Assembly: GCA_031261605.1 (NCBI GenBank)
Contig: JAISJI010000043.1
Span: forward strand, 1 to 37,211
DNA from: Ignavibacteria bacterium
GTDB lineage: Bacteria; Bacteroidota; Ignavibacteria; Kapaibacteriales; UBA2268
Length of the DNA stretch: 37,211 nt
Direction of reading: 5' to 3'
Positions 8,140 through 16,675 of the stretch are shown here, piece after piece; the first letter of the stretch is position 1; each line of letters starts with the position of its first letter. The notes beneath the pieces were generated by a model. That model saw nothing but the letters and a program-made list of their open reading frames with translations. It was not told the origin of the DNA and did no database searches. The position numbers and the translations under genes were made by a program.

Positions 8140-8174
8140 TTTTGCTAAATATTCAGCAATAATGATTATATTTG
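8140..8174 (+). promoter_or_regulatory. Bacteroidota-type promoter candidate for maeB
   Basis: TTTTG (8140-8144), then a 22-nt spacer, then TATATTTG (8167-8174), which matches TAnnTTTG; 37 nt precede the maeB ATG. The spacer is slightly longer than the 19-20 nt seen at the nuoM and 12903 promoters. Confidence 0.4.
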
Positions 8175-8211
8175 TATAAAATATTTATATAATTGATTAA
8201 TTTAAACTATT

Positions 8212-10542
8212 ATGGCGAAACAAAATAAAACAAAACAAACTAACAATGATGATTTGGCTGCAAGCAAGGCGCTACTCTACCATTCGGAAGGTAAACCGGG
8301 TAAAATAGAGGTAATTCCTACTAAGCCCTACAGCACACAAGCTGACCTATCATTAGCATATTCTCCGGGTGTGGCTGTCCCCTGTTTGGAGATTGAAAAA
8401 GACCAAGACACTGCCTACGACTACACAGCAAAAGGCAATTTGGTCGCAGTTATTTCAAATGGAACAGCTGTCTTAGGACTTGGCGACATCGGTGCATTAG
8501 CCGGTAAGCCGGTGATGGAAGGCAAGGGCTTGCTGTTCAAAATATTTGCTGGCATTGATGTCTTTGACATTGAAGTAAATGAGAAAGACCCCGAGAAGTT
8601 CATCCAAGCAGTCAAAGCGATTGCTCCTACTTTTGGTGGCATTAATTTGGAGGATATTAAAGCGCCAGAGTGCTTTGAGATTGAACGCAGATTGAAGACC
8701 GAATTGGATATTCCAATTATGCACGATGACCAACACGGCACGGCTATCATCTCTGCTGCGGGCTTGCTAAATGCCTTAGATTTAACGAAAAGGAAAATAG
8801 AAAATGTGAAACTAGTGGTGAATGGTGCTGGAGCATCCGGTAGTTCCTGCACGCGCTTATATATGGCATTGGGAGTAAAGAAAGAGAACATTACGATGTG
8901 CGATAGCAAGGGTGTCATTTCTGTTCGCCGCACTGATTTGAATGAAGAGAAGAAATTCTTCGCAACTAAAAGAGATGTCAATACTTTAGCGGAAGCCATT
9001 GTTGGTGCAGATGTCTTTTTGGGTCTATCTGTTGCCGATGTCCTAACAGAAGAAATGGTTAAGAGTATGAATCCAAATCCGATTGTATTTGCATTAGCGA
9101 ATCCAAATCCGGAGATTACATACGAGAAGGCAATGGCAGCACGTCCAGACATTATTTTTGCAACTGGTCGTTCTGATTATCCGAATCAAGTGAATAATGT
9201 ATTGGGCTTCCCATATATTTTCCGCGGTGCATTAGATGTTCGCGCAACTTCTATCAATGAAGAAATGAAGTTGGCGGCAGTTAAAGCCATTGCTTCATTG
9301 GCTAAAGAGCCGGTTCCAGATGCAGTGAATGCGGCTTATGGTTTAAGCGTTCTATCATTCGGACCGGAATATATAATTCCTAAGCCAATGGACCCACGCT
9401 TGCTAACTCATGTATCGTCTGCAGTAGCAAAGGCAGCAATAGATTCTGGCGTTGCTCGCAGACCAATAACTGATTGGAAGGACTATGGAAACCATTTGCA
9501 AGACCGTATGGGTTACGGCAATAAACTGCTTCGCGACTTTACAGATATGGCAATTGCAAATCCAAAGCGTGTAGTATTCGCCGAAGGTGGACATCCAAAT
9601 ATGCTAAAAGCAGCGGCACAAGCAAGAGATGAAGGCATTTGCATTCCAATATTGCTTGGCAATGATGAGCGTATTGAAAAAATAGCTACAGAACTGCACA
9701 TAGATTTGAAAGGCATTGAAATTGTTAATCTTAGACACGACAACGAGATGGAACGCCGTAGACGTTATGCAAAAATTCTTTGTGATAACCGTGAGCGTGA
9801 AGGTGCTACTTTTGATGAATACGTTGATAAGATGTTCGAGCGTAACTACTTCGGTATGATGATGGTAGAAACCGGCGATGCAGATGCTTTTATTACAGGC
9901 GTCTATACAAAATATTCCAATACAATAAAAGTGGCAAAAGAGGTAATTGGCATCCGCGATGGATACAAAACTTTCGCTGCTGTCCATATTATGAACGGCA
10001 AAAAAGGAATGCTGTTTATAAGCGATACATTGATTAATCGTCAACTTACACCGAATACAAATGTTCTTTTGGAGGTTACTAAATTGACTGTCGAAGCGGT
10101 TACATTCTTTGCGAAAGAGCCAATAGTTGCAGTATTATCGCATTCCAATTTTGGTGCAGATACAGAAGGAACTCCTGCATTAGTGCATGAAGTCGTAGAT
10201 GTAATGCAGAAGGAATTTCCGAATTTAGCTATAGATGGCGAGATGCAGGCGAATTTTGCATTAAATAAAGAATTACGCGACCTCAAATATCCATTTAGTC
10301 GCTTGAAAGGTAAGGATGTAAATACTATCGTTTTCCCAACACTGACATCGGCAAACATTGCTCAGAAGTTGTTGCAGGAGATGGGTGGTGGCGAAATGAT
10401 TGGTCCAATTCAGGTAGGATTGAAAAAACCAATTCACTTCACCGATATTGAAAGTTCTGTCCGAGATATAGTGAATATCACACGCTTCGCGGTAGTGGAT
10501 GCTATTGTACACGAGAGCATTAAAAAACAAAAAAAGAAATAA
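8212..10542 (+). CDS. maeB: NADP-dependent malic enzyme fused to phosphotransacetylase-like domain
   Basis: 776 residues, the usual length of the MaeB fusion type. The enzyme oxidatively decarboxylates malate to pyruvate, making NADPH and CO2. Residues about 20-160 are the malic-enzyme N-terminal domain (LAYSPGVAVPCLEIE, SNGTAVLGLGDIGALAGKPV, KAPECFEIERRL, PIMHDDQHGTA). Residues about 165-400 form the NAD(P)-binding domain with GAGASGSSCTRL. Residues about 430-770 resemble phosphate acetyltransferase (RVVFAEGGHPNMLKAA, MMMVETGDADAFITGV, FPTLTSANIAQKLLQ); in MaeB proteins this domain is regulatory, binding acetyl-CoA, rather than known to be catalytic. The start is a Lys-rich MAKQNKTKQ. The gene stands alone on the plus strand between minus-strand genes and ends at a strong hairpin. 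Confidence 0.95.
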   Translation: MAKQNKTKQTNNDDLAASKALLYHSEGKPGKIEVIPTKPYSTQADLSLAYSPGVAVPCLEIEKDQDTAYDYTAKGNLVAVISNGTAVLGLGDIGALAGKPVMEGKGLLFKIFAGIDVFDIEVNEKDPEKFIQAVKAIAPTFGGINLEDIKAPECFEIERRLKTELDIPIMHDDQHGTAIISAAGLLNALDLTKRKIENVKLVVNGAGASGSSCTRLYMALGVKKENITMCDSKGVISVRRTDLNEEKKFFATKRDVNTLAEAIVGADVFLGLSVADVLTEEMVKSMNPNPIVFALANPNPEITYEKAMAARPDIIFATGRSDYPNQVNNVLGFPYIFRGALDVRATSINEEMKLAAVKAIASLAKEPVPDAVNAAYGLSVLSFGPEYIIPKPMDPRLLTHVSSAVAKAAIDSGVARRPITDWKDYGNHLQDRMGYGNKLLRDFTDMAIANPKRVVFAEGGHPNMLKAAAQARDEGICIPILLGNDERIEKIATELHIDLKGIEIVNLRHDNEMERRRRYAKILCDNREREGATFDEYVDKMFERNYFGMMMVETGDADAFITGVYTKYSNTIKVAKEVIGIRDGYKTFAAVHIMNGKKGMLFISDTLINRQLTPNTNVLLEVTKLTVEAVTFFAKEPIVAVLSHSNFGADTEGTPALVHEVVDVMQKEFPNLAIDGEMQANFALNKELRDLKYPFSRLKGKDVNTIVFPTLTSANIAQKLLQEMGGGEMIGPIQVGLKKPIHFTDIESSVRDIVNITRFAVVDAIVHESIKKQKKK

Positions 10543-10558
10543 TCGCATATAAAAGAAC

Positions 10559-10594
10559 AAAAAGGCAGCCAACAAAAAATTGACTGCCTTTTTT
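10559..10594. terminator. Bidirectional hairpin terminator between maeB and LRR gene
   Basis: AAAAAGGCAG (10559-10568) pairs perfectly with CTGCCTTTTT (10584-10593), loop 15 nt, with a T-run on the plus strand and an A-run (T on the minus strand) on the left. It serves the convergent genes maeB and the one at 10611. Confidence 0.85.
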
Positions 10595-10610
10595 ATTTAT
10601 GTATCTCGCT

Positions 10611-11894
10611 CTACTGCTGGGTAGGAATAGGGTCAAATCTGAGTTTGCATTTATTACAATATATGATAAGCGGAGAACCAGGACCACCTTCGTTACACTT
10701 CCATAATTTTGTCTTACAAACTGGGCATTTTTCTTCCAATATGCTCTCCCTTCTTGATATAGTGTTATTAATAACAACTCCTTTATATAGAGTGTCACCT
10801 ATCATAATGGTCGTAGAAGTAACTGGTTGAGTTGGTATGTCAAGATATGGCGTTTCGGTATAAGTATCTTCGTCTATATATACAGTGTCTGGCGTATATG
10901 TTATGTTTCCGCTGCAACAATCAGCATCACCATATATAACGTGGACATCTTTTGATAAGCCCATATTATGTATATAATCAGATGAAATTTTCGTTCCACT
11001 AACATTAAGCACCTTTAGATTCTTCAGGTTTTTTATAGCGTAATCAATATATTGTAAGTTAGGATTACAAGAAATATCCAAATATTCCAAACATTTCAAA
11101 TCTCCGATATAAAACTCTATTCTTCTAATATCGTTTCCCGATAGGTTTAATTTATGCAAATTTTTGAGATTGCTAAAATTAGGCCATTCTTTAAGTTTAT
11201 TATTGGAAACATCTAATTCTTCCAGAAATTGTAGTTGATTAATCCTGCTATGTAAGTTCTTAAAATCATTATTAGAGATATTAAGTGTGTGAATTACATT
11301 GCTGGAGTAATTGTGAAAATTAGCAAAGTTGCCATCGGAATAATCTAATGGAACAAAAGTATTATCTCTAATATGTTTATTACAACCGCAATCCACAAAA
11401 CCATAATTTGATGATACATTAGCAGCGTTTATCGTTCCATAATCTACTTTGTTATAATTATCATTCATAGATTTATGAAAGTCATCCAGATAGTTTTTCA
11501 GAACGACGTGGCTACCATCAGTTGGTCTGGTAACAGTTATGTTGTATAAACTATCGGCTTCTCTAAAACATATTGAAGCCATTTGGAGGTTATTTTGCTC
11601 TAAATACCATCGCCCCAATCGTGCAGTCGCAGCAGCATACCAATATCTTTCATTGGGGTTGTTTAGATTTGTTAGAATTTTTCTTGCTTCTAATATATAA
11701 TTCACAGCAGTTCTATAATCTTTTTGGTGAAGATATTCGTCTCCAAGATTAACGAAACGAGCTGCTTTGTCTGCTGCAGAGATAGATAATTTATTAGAAG
11801 TTTTTGCCTTATTATAGCCCCTACCTTTCTGTTGAGCAAATGCCGGCGATAGAATAAGTAATGACAAGAGTAAAAGAATGAATTTTGATTTCAT
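10611..11894 (-). CDS. Exported TPR/leucine-rich-repeat protein with C-terminal zinc ribbon
   Basis: 427 residues. The signal peptide (1-20, ending SPAFAQ) is followed by a TPR-like helical region (about 40-115: FVNLGDEYLHQKDYRTAVNY, ARLGRWYLEQNNLQMASICF), about 5 leucine-rich repeats (about 185-325, with HTLNISNNDFKNL, LEELDVSNNKLKEW and HKLNLSGNDIRRIE) and a linker. From residue 390 there is a Cys-rich tail: CPVCKTKLWKC and CNKCKLRF (two CxxC pairs) with a Gly-Pro-rich loop. Such a ribbon is usual in cytoplasmic proteins and odd in a Sec-exported one; alternatively the Cys may form disulfides. The start has a strong Shine-Dalgarno (AGGAGG, 6 nt spacing). It follows the 12903 gene by 10 nt, so they form an operon. 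Confidence 0.8.
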   Translation of the reverse strand: MKSKFILLLLSLLILSPAFAQQKGRGYNKAKTSNKLSISAADKAARFVNLGDEYLHQKDYRTAVNYILEARKILTNLNNPNERYWYAAATARLGRWYLEQNNLQMASICFREADSLYNITVTRPTDGSHVVLKNYLDDFHKSMNDNYNKVDYGTINAANVSSNYGFVDCGCNKHIRDNTFVPLDYSDGNFANFHNYSSNVIHTLNISNNDFKNLHSRINQLQFLEELDVSNNKLKEWPNFSNLKNLHKLNLSGNDIRRIEFYIGDLKCLEYLDISCNPNLQYIDYAIKNLKNLKVLNVSGTKISSDYIHNMGLSKDVHVIYGDADCCSGNITYTPDTVYIDEDTYTETPYLDIPTQPVTSTTIMIGDTLYKGVVINNTISRRESILEEKCPVCKTKLWKCNEGGPGSPLIIYCNKCKLRFDPIPTQQ

Positions 11895-11904
11895 AAGATA
11901 CCTC

Positions 11905-12903
11905 CTATTGAATTTTATTGTTTGTTAAAAAAAATCTTAAGCCAACACTAAAGCTCCCCATATCCAACCAAGAGTTGTCTATTTTTATGCTACCAGCATC
12001 GGAATACATATTATTTTCGTTTGTTTTTATAAACGAATAGGATGCGTATAGTCCAAATGGAAGCTTTGTGAAATAGTCAAGTCCTATCTCTAATTCCAAC
12101 CTACCTATCCAATTTCTCCATAAAGTATATGGAGAATCAACATTTGGAGCAGCAATATCAGACAGCCACATCCAATAGTAGCCCACTCCGGCTTTTATCG
12201 CTATATCATTGTCTCGGCTCCAGAGCCAACGTGAAATCGGCAATTTCAAACTAGCAATGCCAGACAGAAAGTCCGTTTTATGTTCTTTTTTGTCGTAAGT
12301 TATAGTGGAATTGGTATAATCCAATCTGAACTCAAAATATTTGTTGTATTTGAATCGTTCGGGCAAGTAGAAGAATAATCCTGCGGATAGATTATAAGGT
12401 GAAGGCGATGAAAGTTCGTCATAGTTGAGATTGTAGGCAGAGATACCGGCACTTATTCCAATAATAGGTGCATAGGAACAATGATTTGAAGTGCCAAGTG
12501 CAGCGGTATGTTCTTCCTCTAATTTAACAAGGGTATCATAAAAATCCTTTGCCCAATCGGCATAAACTTGAAAAAATTGCTTTGGACTTGCAAGAAAAGT
12601 GTCATCATCGGTCGGCTCAAGCATACCACTCGTAAATTGAGGATTTAACCGCATAATGCTTTTCTCATAGAATGTACACCAACCGTAGTAGTTGGTTAGC
12701 AAGAGGTCCCGCAATTCTTTTACTTTATCAGGGCTACTGATACTCCTATCGTTTACTATTCTGTCAATTTCTCTTGAATCATCTGACGTAAAAGTAGGTG
12801 GTGGCGGGATGTAAGGTATGGATATAGTCACTTGTCCCGATTGCGCCAACAAGGACAATGACGCTATGAAAATAATAAGAACCATAGCAAAATACTTTGC
12901 CAT
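11905..12903 (-). CDS. Exported protein, probable outer-membrane beta-barrel
   Basis: 332 residues with a signal peptide (1-21, ending SLLAQ). Residues about 35-140 look helical (SREIDRIVNDRSISSPDKVK, then KQFFQVYADWAKDFYDTLVK). From about 145 to the end are alternating hydrophobic/polar strands with aromatic girdles (PIIGISAGISAYNLNYDEL, AGLFFYLPERF, KAGVGYYWMWLSDIA, PFGLYASYSFIKTNE, FSVGLRFFLTNNKIQ), typical of a small outer-membrane barrel. I recognise no named family. An AGGAGG ribosome binding site lies 5-6 nt before the ATG. It is the first gene of a two-gene unit with the LRR gene. Confidence 0.65.
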   Translation of the reverse strand: MAKYFAMVLIIFIASLSLLAQSGQVTISIPYIPPPPTFTSDDSREIDRIVNDRSISSPDKVKELRDLLLTNYYGWCTFYEKSIMRLNPQFTSGMLEPTDDDTFLASPKQFFQVYADWAKDFYDTLVKLEEEHTAALGTSNHCSYAPIIGISAGISAYNLNYDELSSPSPYNLSAGLFFYLPERFKYNKYFEFRLDYTNSTITYDKKEHKTDFLSGIASLKLPISRWLWSRDNDIAIKAGVGYYWMWLSDIAAPNVDSPYTLWRNWIGRLELEIGLDYFTKLPFGLYASYSFIKTNENNMYSDAGSIKIDNSWLDMGSFSVGLRFFLTNNKIQ

Positions 12904-12960
12904 AAATCCTCCTAATGTATTTTAAACAAAAAAATTCTATATTCCTTTGTTAGCACACTT

Positions 12961-12992
12961 CAAATATATCACTTATTTTTGACAAAACAAAA
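12961..12992 (-). promoter_or_regulatory. Bacteroidota-type promoter candidate for the 12903 operon
   Basis: On the minus strand, TTTTG (12992-12988), 19 nt, then TATATTTG (12968-12961), matching the Bacteroidota consensus; about 58 nt upstream of the ATG at 12903. The divergent tail-fibre-like gene starts at 13119, and its own control region overlaps. Confidence 0.5.
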
Positions 12993-13013
12993 TAATATGC
13001 ATATTTTTTGACA
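12979..13013 (+). promoter_or_regulatory. Tandem TTGACA boxes upstream of the tail-fibre-like gene
   Basis: TTGACA at 12979-12984 and again at 13008-13013. The first is followed after 17 nt by TATTTT (13002-13007), a 4/6 match to a sigma70 -10 box. It could be a promoter for the gene at 13119, but Bacteroidota-type organisms do not normally use this consensus, so it may be chance in AT-rich DNA. Confidence 0.2.
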
Positions 13014-13118
13014 ACATTCCCCAATTTTGGTAAAAATTGAAACAAATTGTTAAAGGTATTTGTTAAACTGCCGATTAAAAGATAAAGAATTTTGCTAACA
13101 ACACGACTTATTATTTCA

Positions 13119-16100
13119 ATGAAAAAACAGTTTAACTTACTTTTATTCGTATTACTCGCAATATTTGCTTGCAGTAGTGCATTTTCACAGATACCACGCA
13201 AGATTAATTTCCAAGCGTATTTAGTAGATGCAAATAACGTGCCAGTTCAGGGCTCTGTATACATTGTAGCTAAAATATATGACCAACCAATCGGTGGCGC
13301 GTTGCAATTTACAGACGAATTGCATCCGTTTGCTGTTAATGGCATAATCAACGATTACATTGGCAACAATGCGCAAAACCCGCTTCCTCCAACCGATAAA
13401 CTAAAATTTGACCGGCAATATTTTTTGGAATTGCAGGTGAATAATGGGATGATAGCAGAGCGAATACCTCTATCAGCATCTACATACGCATTGGGTGCAA
13501 ATTGGTCGCTGGTCGCTGATAGCGCCGCTTGGGCTGCAAAAGTTGCACCCAATAGCATTAATGGGACGAACATAACAGCTGGAGCTATTTATGGCACCCA
13601 CATCCAAGATGGAACAATAACAAGCGAGAAGCTTGATTCTATGGCTTCATATAGATGGCGTGGTATGCATACATTTATCAAAACCGGTGTTCAAATGGTG
13701 CTAAATGACCCAGATGGATATGCAATTAGAATCATAGAAGGAACGCTCAAAGCAAGGGTTATTGTGGCTGATTCGATTTCCACAACTTCTATCAATACAA
13801 ATAACTTATCCATAGGAACTGGCAATGCTGCCTACAAGTTTCCTATTGCAATCGGTAATGCAGACCAAGTTCTGCGACTAAATGATAACAAGCAATTGGA
13901 ATGGGCGTATGTTCCTTTTAGCGAAGTGTATGCTAATGGGAAGAAACAACATAGTGTTCCAAGATGGGACAGCATAGGGGGAAATTTACAACTTAATGCT
14001 GGTAGCATTATGGATGACGGAGATGCTGTATCCATTGGAAAGCCGTTATACATTGATTCCAACAATATTACAATGCGCGATAGTAAATTATTCTTTTCTG
14101 ACAAAGTGGGAAGTTCTAAGGCAAAAATAGAGTTAGATACTAATGGTATTTTCATTGGCAACCATATACCCGGGTCAGCTGTATCCACGCCGAAACGTGG
14201 TATCATATTCAAAGATAGCGTTTTATCCTATACCATATCCCCTACTTTCACAAATGCTTCTGCTTTTGAAAATGTGATAGTGACGAAAAAATATGTAGAT
14301 GATAAGGATGCTATAATTAACAACAGAATAGATGCTGTAATGGATACCGTTGCAAAAATGGATTCAGAAAAAAACGATATTACTACATCTCTCACAACCC
14401 CAAACAAATTAATTACTTGGGATGGTGGTAAATTTGCTAACACAGGTGTCACTTACGTAACTGCAAATAAAATATTGAGATACGATGCTGCACCAACATT
14501 CACAAACGCAAATGCTAATTCAATAATTACAAAGAAGTATGTAGATGATAAGGAGGCACTAATTAACGATAAAATAGATGCAGTGATGGATACTATTATA
14601 AAAATGGATTCTGTAAAGAATAATCTTACTACATCTCTCACTGACACAAAACTAATTACTTGGGATGGCGGTAAATTTGCTAACACAGGTGTTAGTTATA
14701 CTAATGGGCTATTGAGATACGACGCTTTCCCAACAATACCATTGACTGCCGCTGACTCAAGCATAGTAATTACAAAGAAGTATGTAGATTCAAAATTTAA
14801 TGAAGTAAGTGATAGCGTATTAGCGGAATCTTTTTCAGATTTGCATAGCCAATATATACCATATTGGGATGGCTCAAAACTTGTTAATAGCAAGATTATG
14901 CAATCCAATGATTCATCGTCATTGACAATAGGTAATTACGATAATGTTCAAATTGGAAATGTTAAATTTGCAACAGATACGACACCATCACACGCTACTT
15001 CTATTAGTGGAATAACAAGTATAGTAGCAGATAATATATTGACAAACATAATGAATTATTATGATGGCTATATTGACCTCACAACTTTAATGCCTAAAAA
15101 TCCGACTCAATTAACACTCACTACAAAGGGATATGTTGATAACAATGTCGCTTATGCTATGTGGAAAGCAGAAGATGCATTGGGACAATCATTTTATAAT
15201 TTGCATAGCACATATTTACCATATTGGAATGGCACAAAACTTGTAGACAGCAAGATTAGACAATTGAATAACCTCATAACCATCGGTGTTGATAATATGG
15301 TAAATAGTGTTATGGTTGGAAGTGCAATGTTTGATGTAGATAACGCTTCCAATCCAACCACTTCTTTACGTAATCTCAATACGATAGCGACTCGCAAGTT
15401 AGAGAGCGATTTTATTGGAACAGATAGGATTGATTATTGGGGTAGATTTTTAGATGGTTCTACTAAAATGCCTTATGATGCAAATGAATACACGCTTGCA
15501 TCAAAGGGATATGTTGATAACAATGTGAATTACCTCGTTTGGAGATTGGAGAATGATTGGATTAACGGCGAACGTATTTATGATGGAACTATATCGGCTT
15601 ATAAGATACAAAATCACTCTATTTGGAGCAACCATATCGCTGATAATGCGATACTTACGAGACATATCAACGACTGGGCTGTTACCAATCAAAAACTTTC
15701 TGGTAGTAGTGTAGATGAAAGAGTTTTAGCGAACAATTCCGTAACTAATCAGAAAATACAAGACCAAACAATAACAGGCGACAAACTGCAAGATTACACA
15801 ATTACTTGGAGACAACTTGCGGCTAATAGCGTTACAAAAGATAAACTTTCCGATTTTGCAGTAGGACCGTGGGAATTAGAGGATAATGCCGTAATAGAGA
15901 GAACTATTGCGAATGCAAATGTAACGCACGATAAGATTGCACATAACGCTATTGATGCTGTTCGTCTTCAGGCGAATGCTGTGACAACTGAAAAAATTCA
16001 AGATTATGCTGTTACAGATAATAAATTGTGGGTAAGTAAGATAGATTATCGTGGTACTCTGGCTGCAAATGATTTTATGCCGGGTGGTGCTACTGCTACT

Positions 16101-16529
16101 ACGCTGACTACAAAGCAATATGTGGATAATAGGTTGTCGTGGAATGATACATTAAAAAGTAATTCCGCTGATATTTCTGCACTAACACTAATAAACTATA
16201 ACTCCGAACCAACAGCAACTGCTCTAAAAATTGATAGCGGAAGAGTGGTTTTAGGGTATGTTCAAACTAATAGCTGTAACCTACAGGGAATGAATAATTA
16301 TTCCGTGATTAATATCACTGCTGGTCCACCCGTCAATCAGCAGATTAATCTTCCGGACAATACAGTTACTGAACTTGGTCAAATATTGTATGTTATTAAT
16401 TCTTCTGGTGTTAATTTACGATTCTGCTGTATTACCCACACATCTGGAGAATGGATAGCCCCCGGTGAAGCAGCAACATTCGTATGCGGTATGAATGGCA
16501 CAACAAAAACGTGGTTCCGCATAAGGTAA
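13119..16529 (+). CDS. Large exported tail-fibre-like surface protein with YVD and TITGDKL-type repeats
   Basis: 1136 residues from the ATG at 13119; a TTG-initiated extension from 13092 is not credible, because the ATG gives a standard signal peptide (MKKQFN..., ending SAFSQ). A conserved N-terminal segment (IPRKINFQAYLVDANNVPVQ) precedes long fibre-like repeats. The YVD module, close to TKKYVDDK, recurs six times (near residues 387, 470, 552, 668, 795 and 996), several times followed by KLITWDGGKFANTGV or LHSxYxPYWxG-type segments. Residues about 824-970 carry many short alternating units (TNQKIQDQTITGDKL, TKDKLSDFAV, THDKIAHNAI). These resemble phage tail-fibre/collar repeats and probably trimeric beta or rod-like folds. 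No T9SS sorting domain is visible at the C-terminus. Likely a cell-surface adhesin or fibre; the gene stands alone and no phage genes adjoin. Confidence 0.8.
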   Translation: MKKQFNLLLFVLLAIFACSSAFSQIPRKINFQAYLVDANNVPVQGSVYIVAKIYDQPIGGALQFTDELHPFAVNGIINDYIGNNAQNPLPPTDKLKFDRQYFLELQVNNGMIAERIPLSASTYALGANWSLVADSAAWAAKVAPNSINGTNITAGAIYGTHIQDGTITSEKLDSMASYRWRGMHTFIKTGVQMVLNDPDGYAIRIIEGTLKARVIVADSISTTSINTNNLSIGTGNAAYKFPIAIGNADQVLRLNDNKQLEWAYVPFSEVYANGKKQHSVPRWDSIGGNLQLNAGSIMDDGDAVSIGKPLYIDSNNITMRDSKLFFSDKVGSSKAKIELDTNGIFIGNHIPGSAVSTPKRGIIFKDSVLSYTISPTFTNASAFENVIVTKKYVDDKDAIINNRIDAVMDTVAKMDSEKNDITTSLTTPNKLITWDGGKFANTGVTYVTANKILRYDAAPTFTNANANSIITKKYVDDKEALINDKIDAVMDTIIKMDSVKNNLTTSLTDTKLITWDGGKFANTGVSYTNGLLRYDAFPTIPLTAADSSIVITKKYVDSKFNEVSDSVLAESFSDLHSQYIPYWDGSKLVNSKIMQSNDSSSLTIGNYDNVQIGNVKFATDTTPSHATSISGITSIVADNILTNIMNYYDGYIDLTTLMPKNPTQLTLTTKGYVDNNVAYAMWKAEDALGQSFYNLHSTYLPYWNGTKLVDSKIRQLNNLITIGVDNMVNSVMVGSAMFDVDNASNPTTSLRNLNTIATRKLESDFIGTDRIDYWGRFLDGSTKMPYDANEYTLASKGYVDNNVNYLVWRLENDWINGERIYDGTISAYKIQNHSIWSNHIADNAILTRHINDWAVTNQKLSGSSVDERVLANNSVTNQKIQDQTITGDKLQDYTITWRQLAANSVTKDKLSDFAVGPWELEDNAVIERTIANANVTHDKIAHNAIDAVRLQANAVTTEKIQDYAVTDNKLWVSKIDYRGTLAANDFMPGGATATTLTTKQYVDNRLSWNDTLKSNSADISALTLINYNSEPTATALKIDSGRVVLGYVQTNSCNLQGMNNYSVINITAGPPVNQQINLPDNTVTELGQILYVINSSGVNLRFCCITHTSGEWIAPGEAATFVCGMNGTTKTWFRIR

Positions 16530-16552
16530 TCTACGCAATAACAAAACACAAT

Positions 16553-16589
16553 AGGCAGGAGAAAATATATTTCTTCTGCCTGTTTTTTT
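16553..16589 (+). terminator. Hairpin terminator after the tail-fibre-like gene
   Basis: AGGCAGGAGAAA (16553-16564) pairs with TTTCTTCTGCCT (16570-16581) with one G-U, followed by G and T7 (16583-16589). Confidence 0.85.
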
Positions 16590-16675
16590 CTACGCAATGC
16601 AGCAGAAATGATTATAAAATGCAAAAAAAATAGTATATTACGGGATGCTATTACGTAAATTAACCAAATATAACA

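Noticed and set aside
8218..8242. AAACA-type degenerate pentamers at the start of maeB
   Set aside because: Five imperfect units encoding a Lys/Gln/Asn-rich tail; too degenerate for slippage and easily explained by codon bias.
8421..9152. 243-codon open frame antisense to maeB
   Set aside because: It lies fully inside the well-supported maeB gene, has no recognisable domain and follows the codon-shadow pattern.
13092..13118. TTG-initiated extension of the tail-fibre-like gene
   Set aside because: It precedes the ATG that begins a standard signal peptide, so it would spoil it.
13119..16529. Prophage tail gene
   Set aside because: The protein has its own Sec signal peptide and no neighbouring phage genes; the repeats alone do not indicate a prophage.
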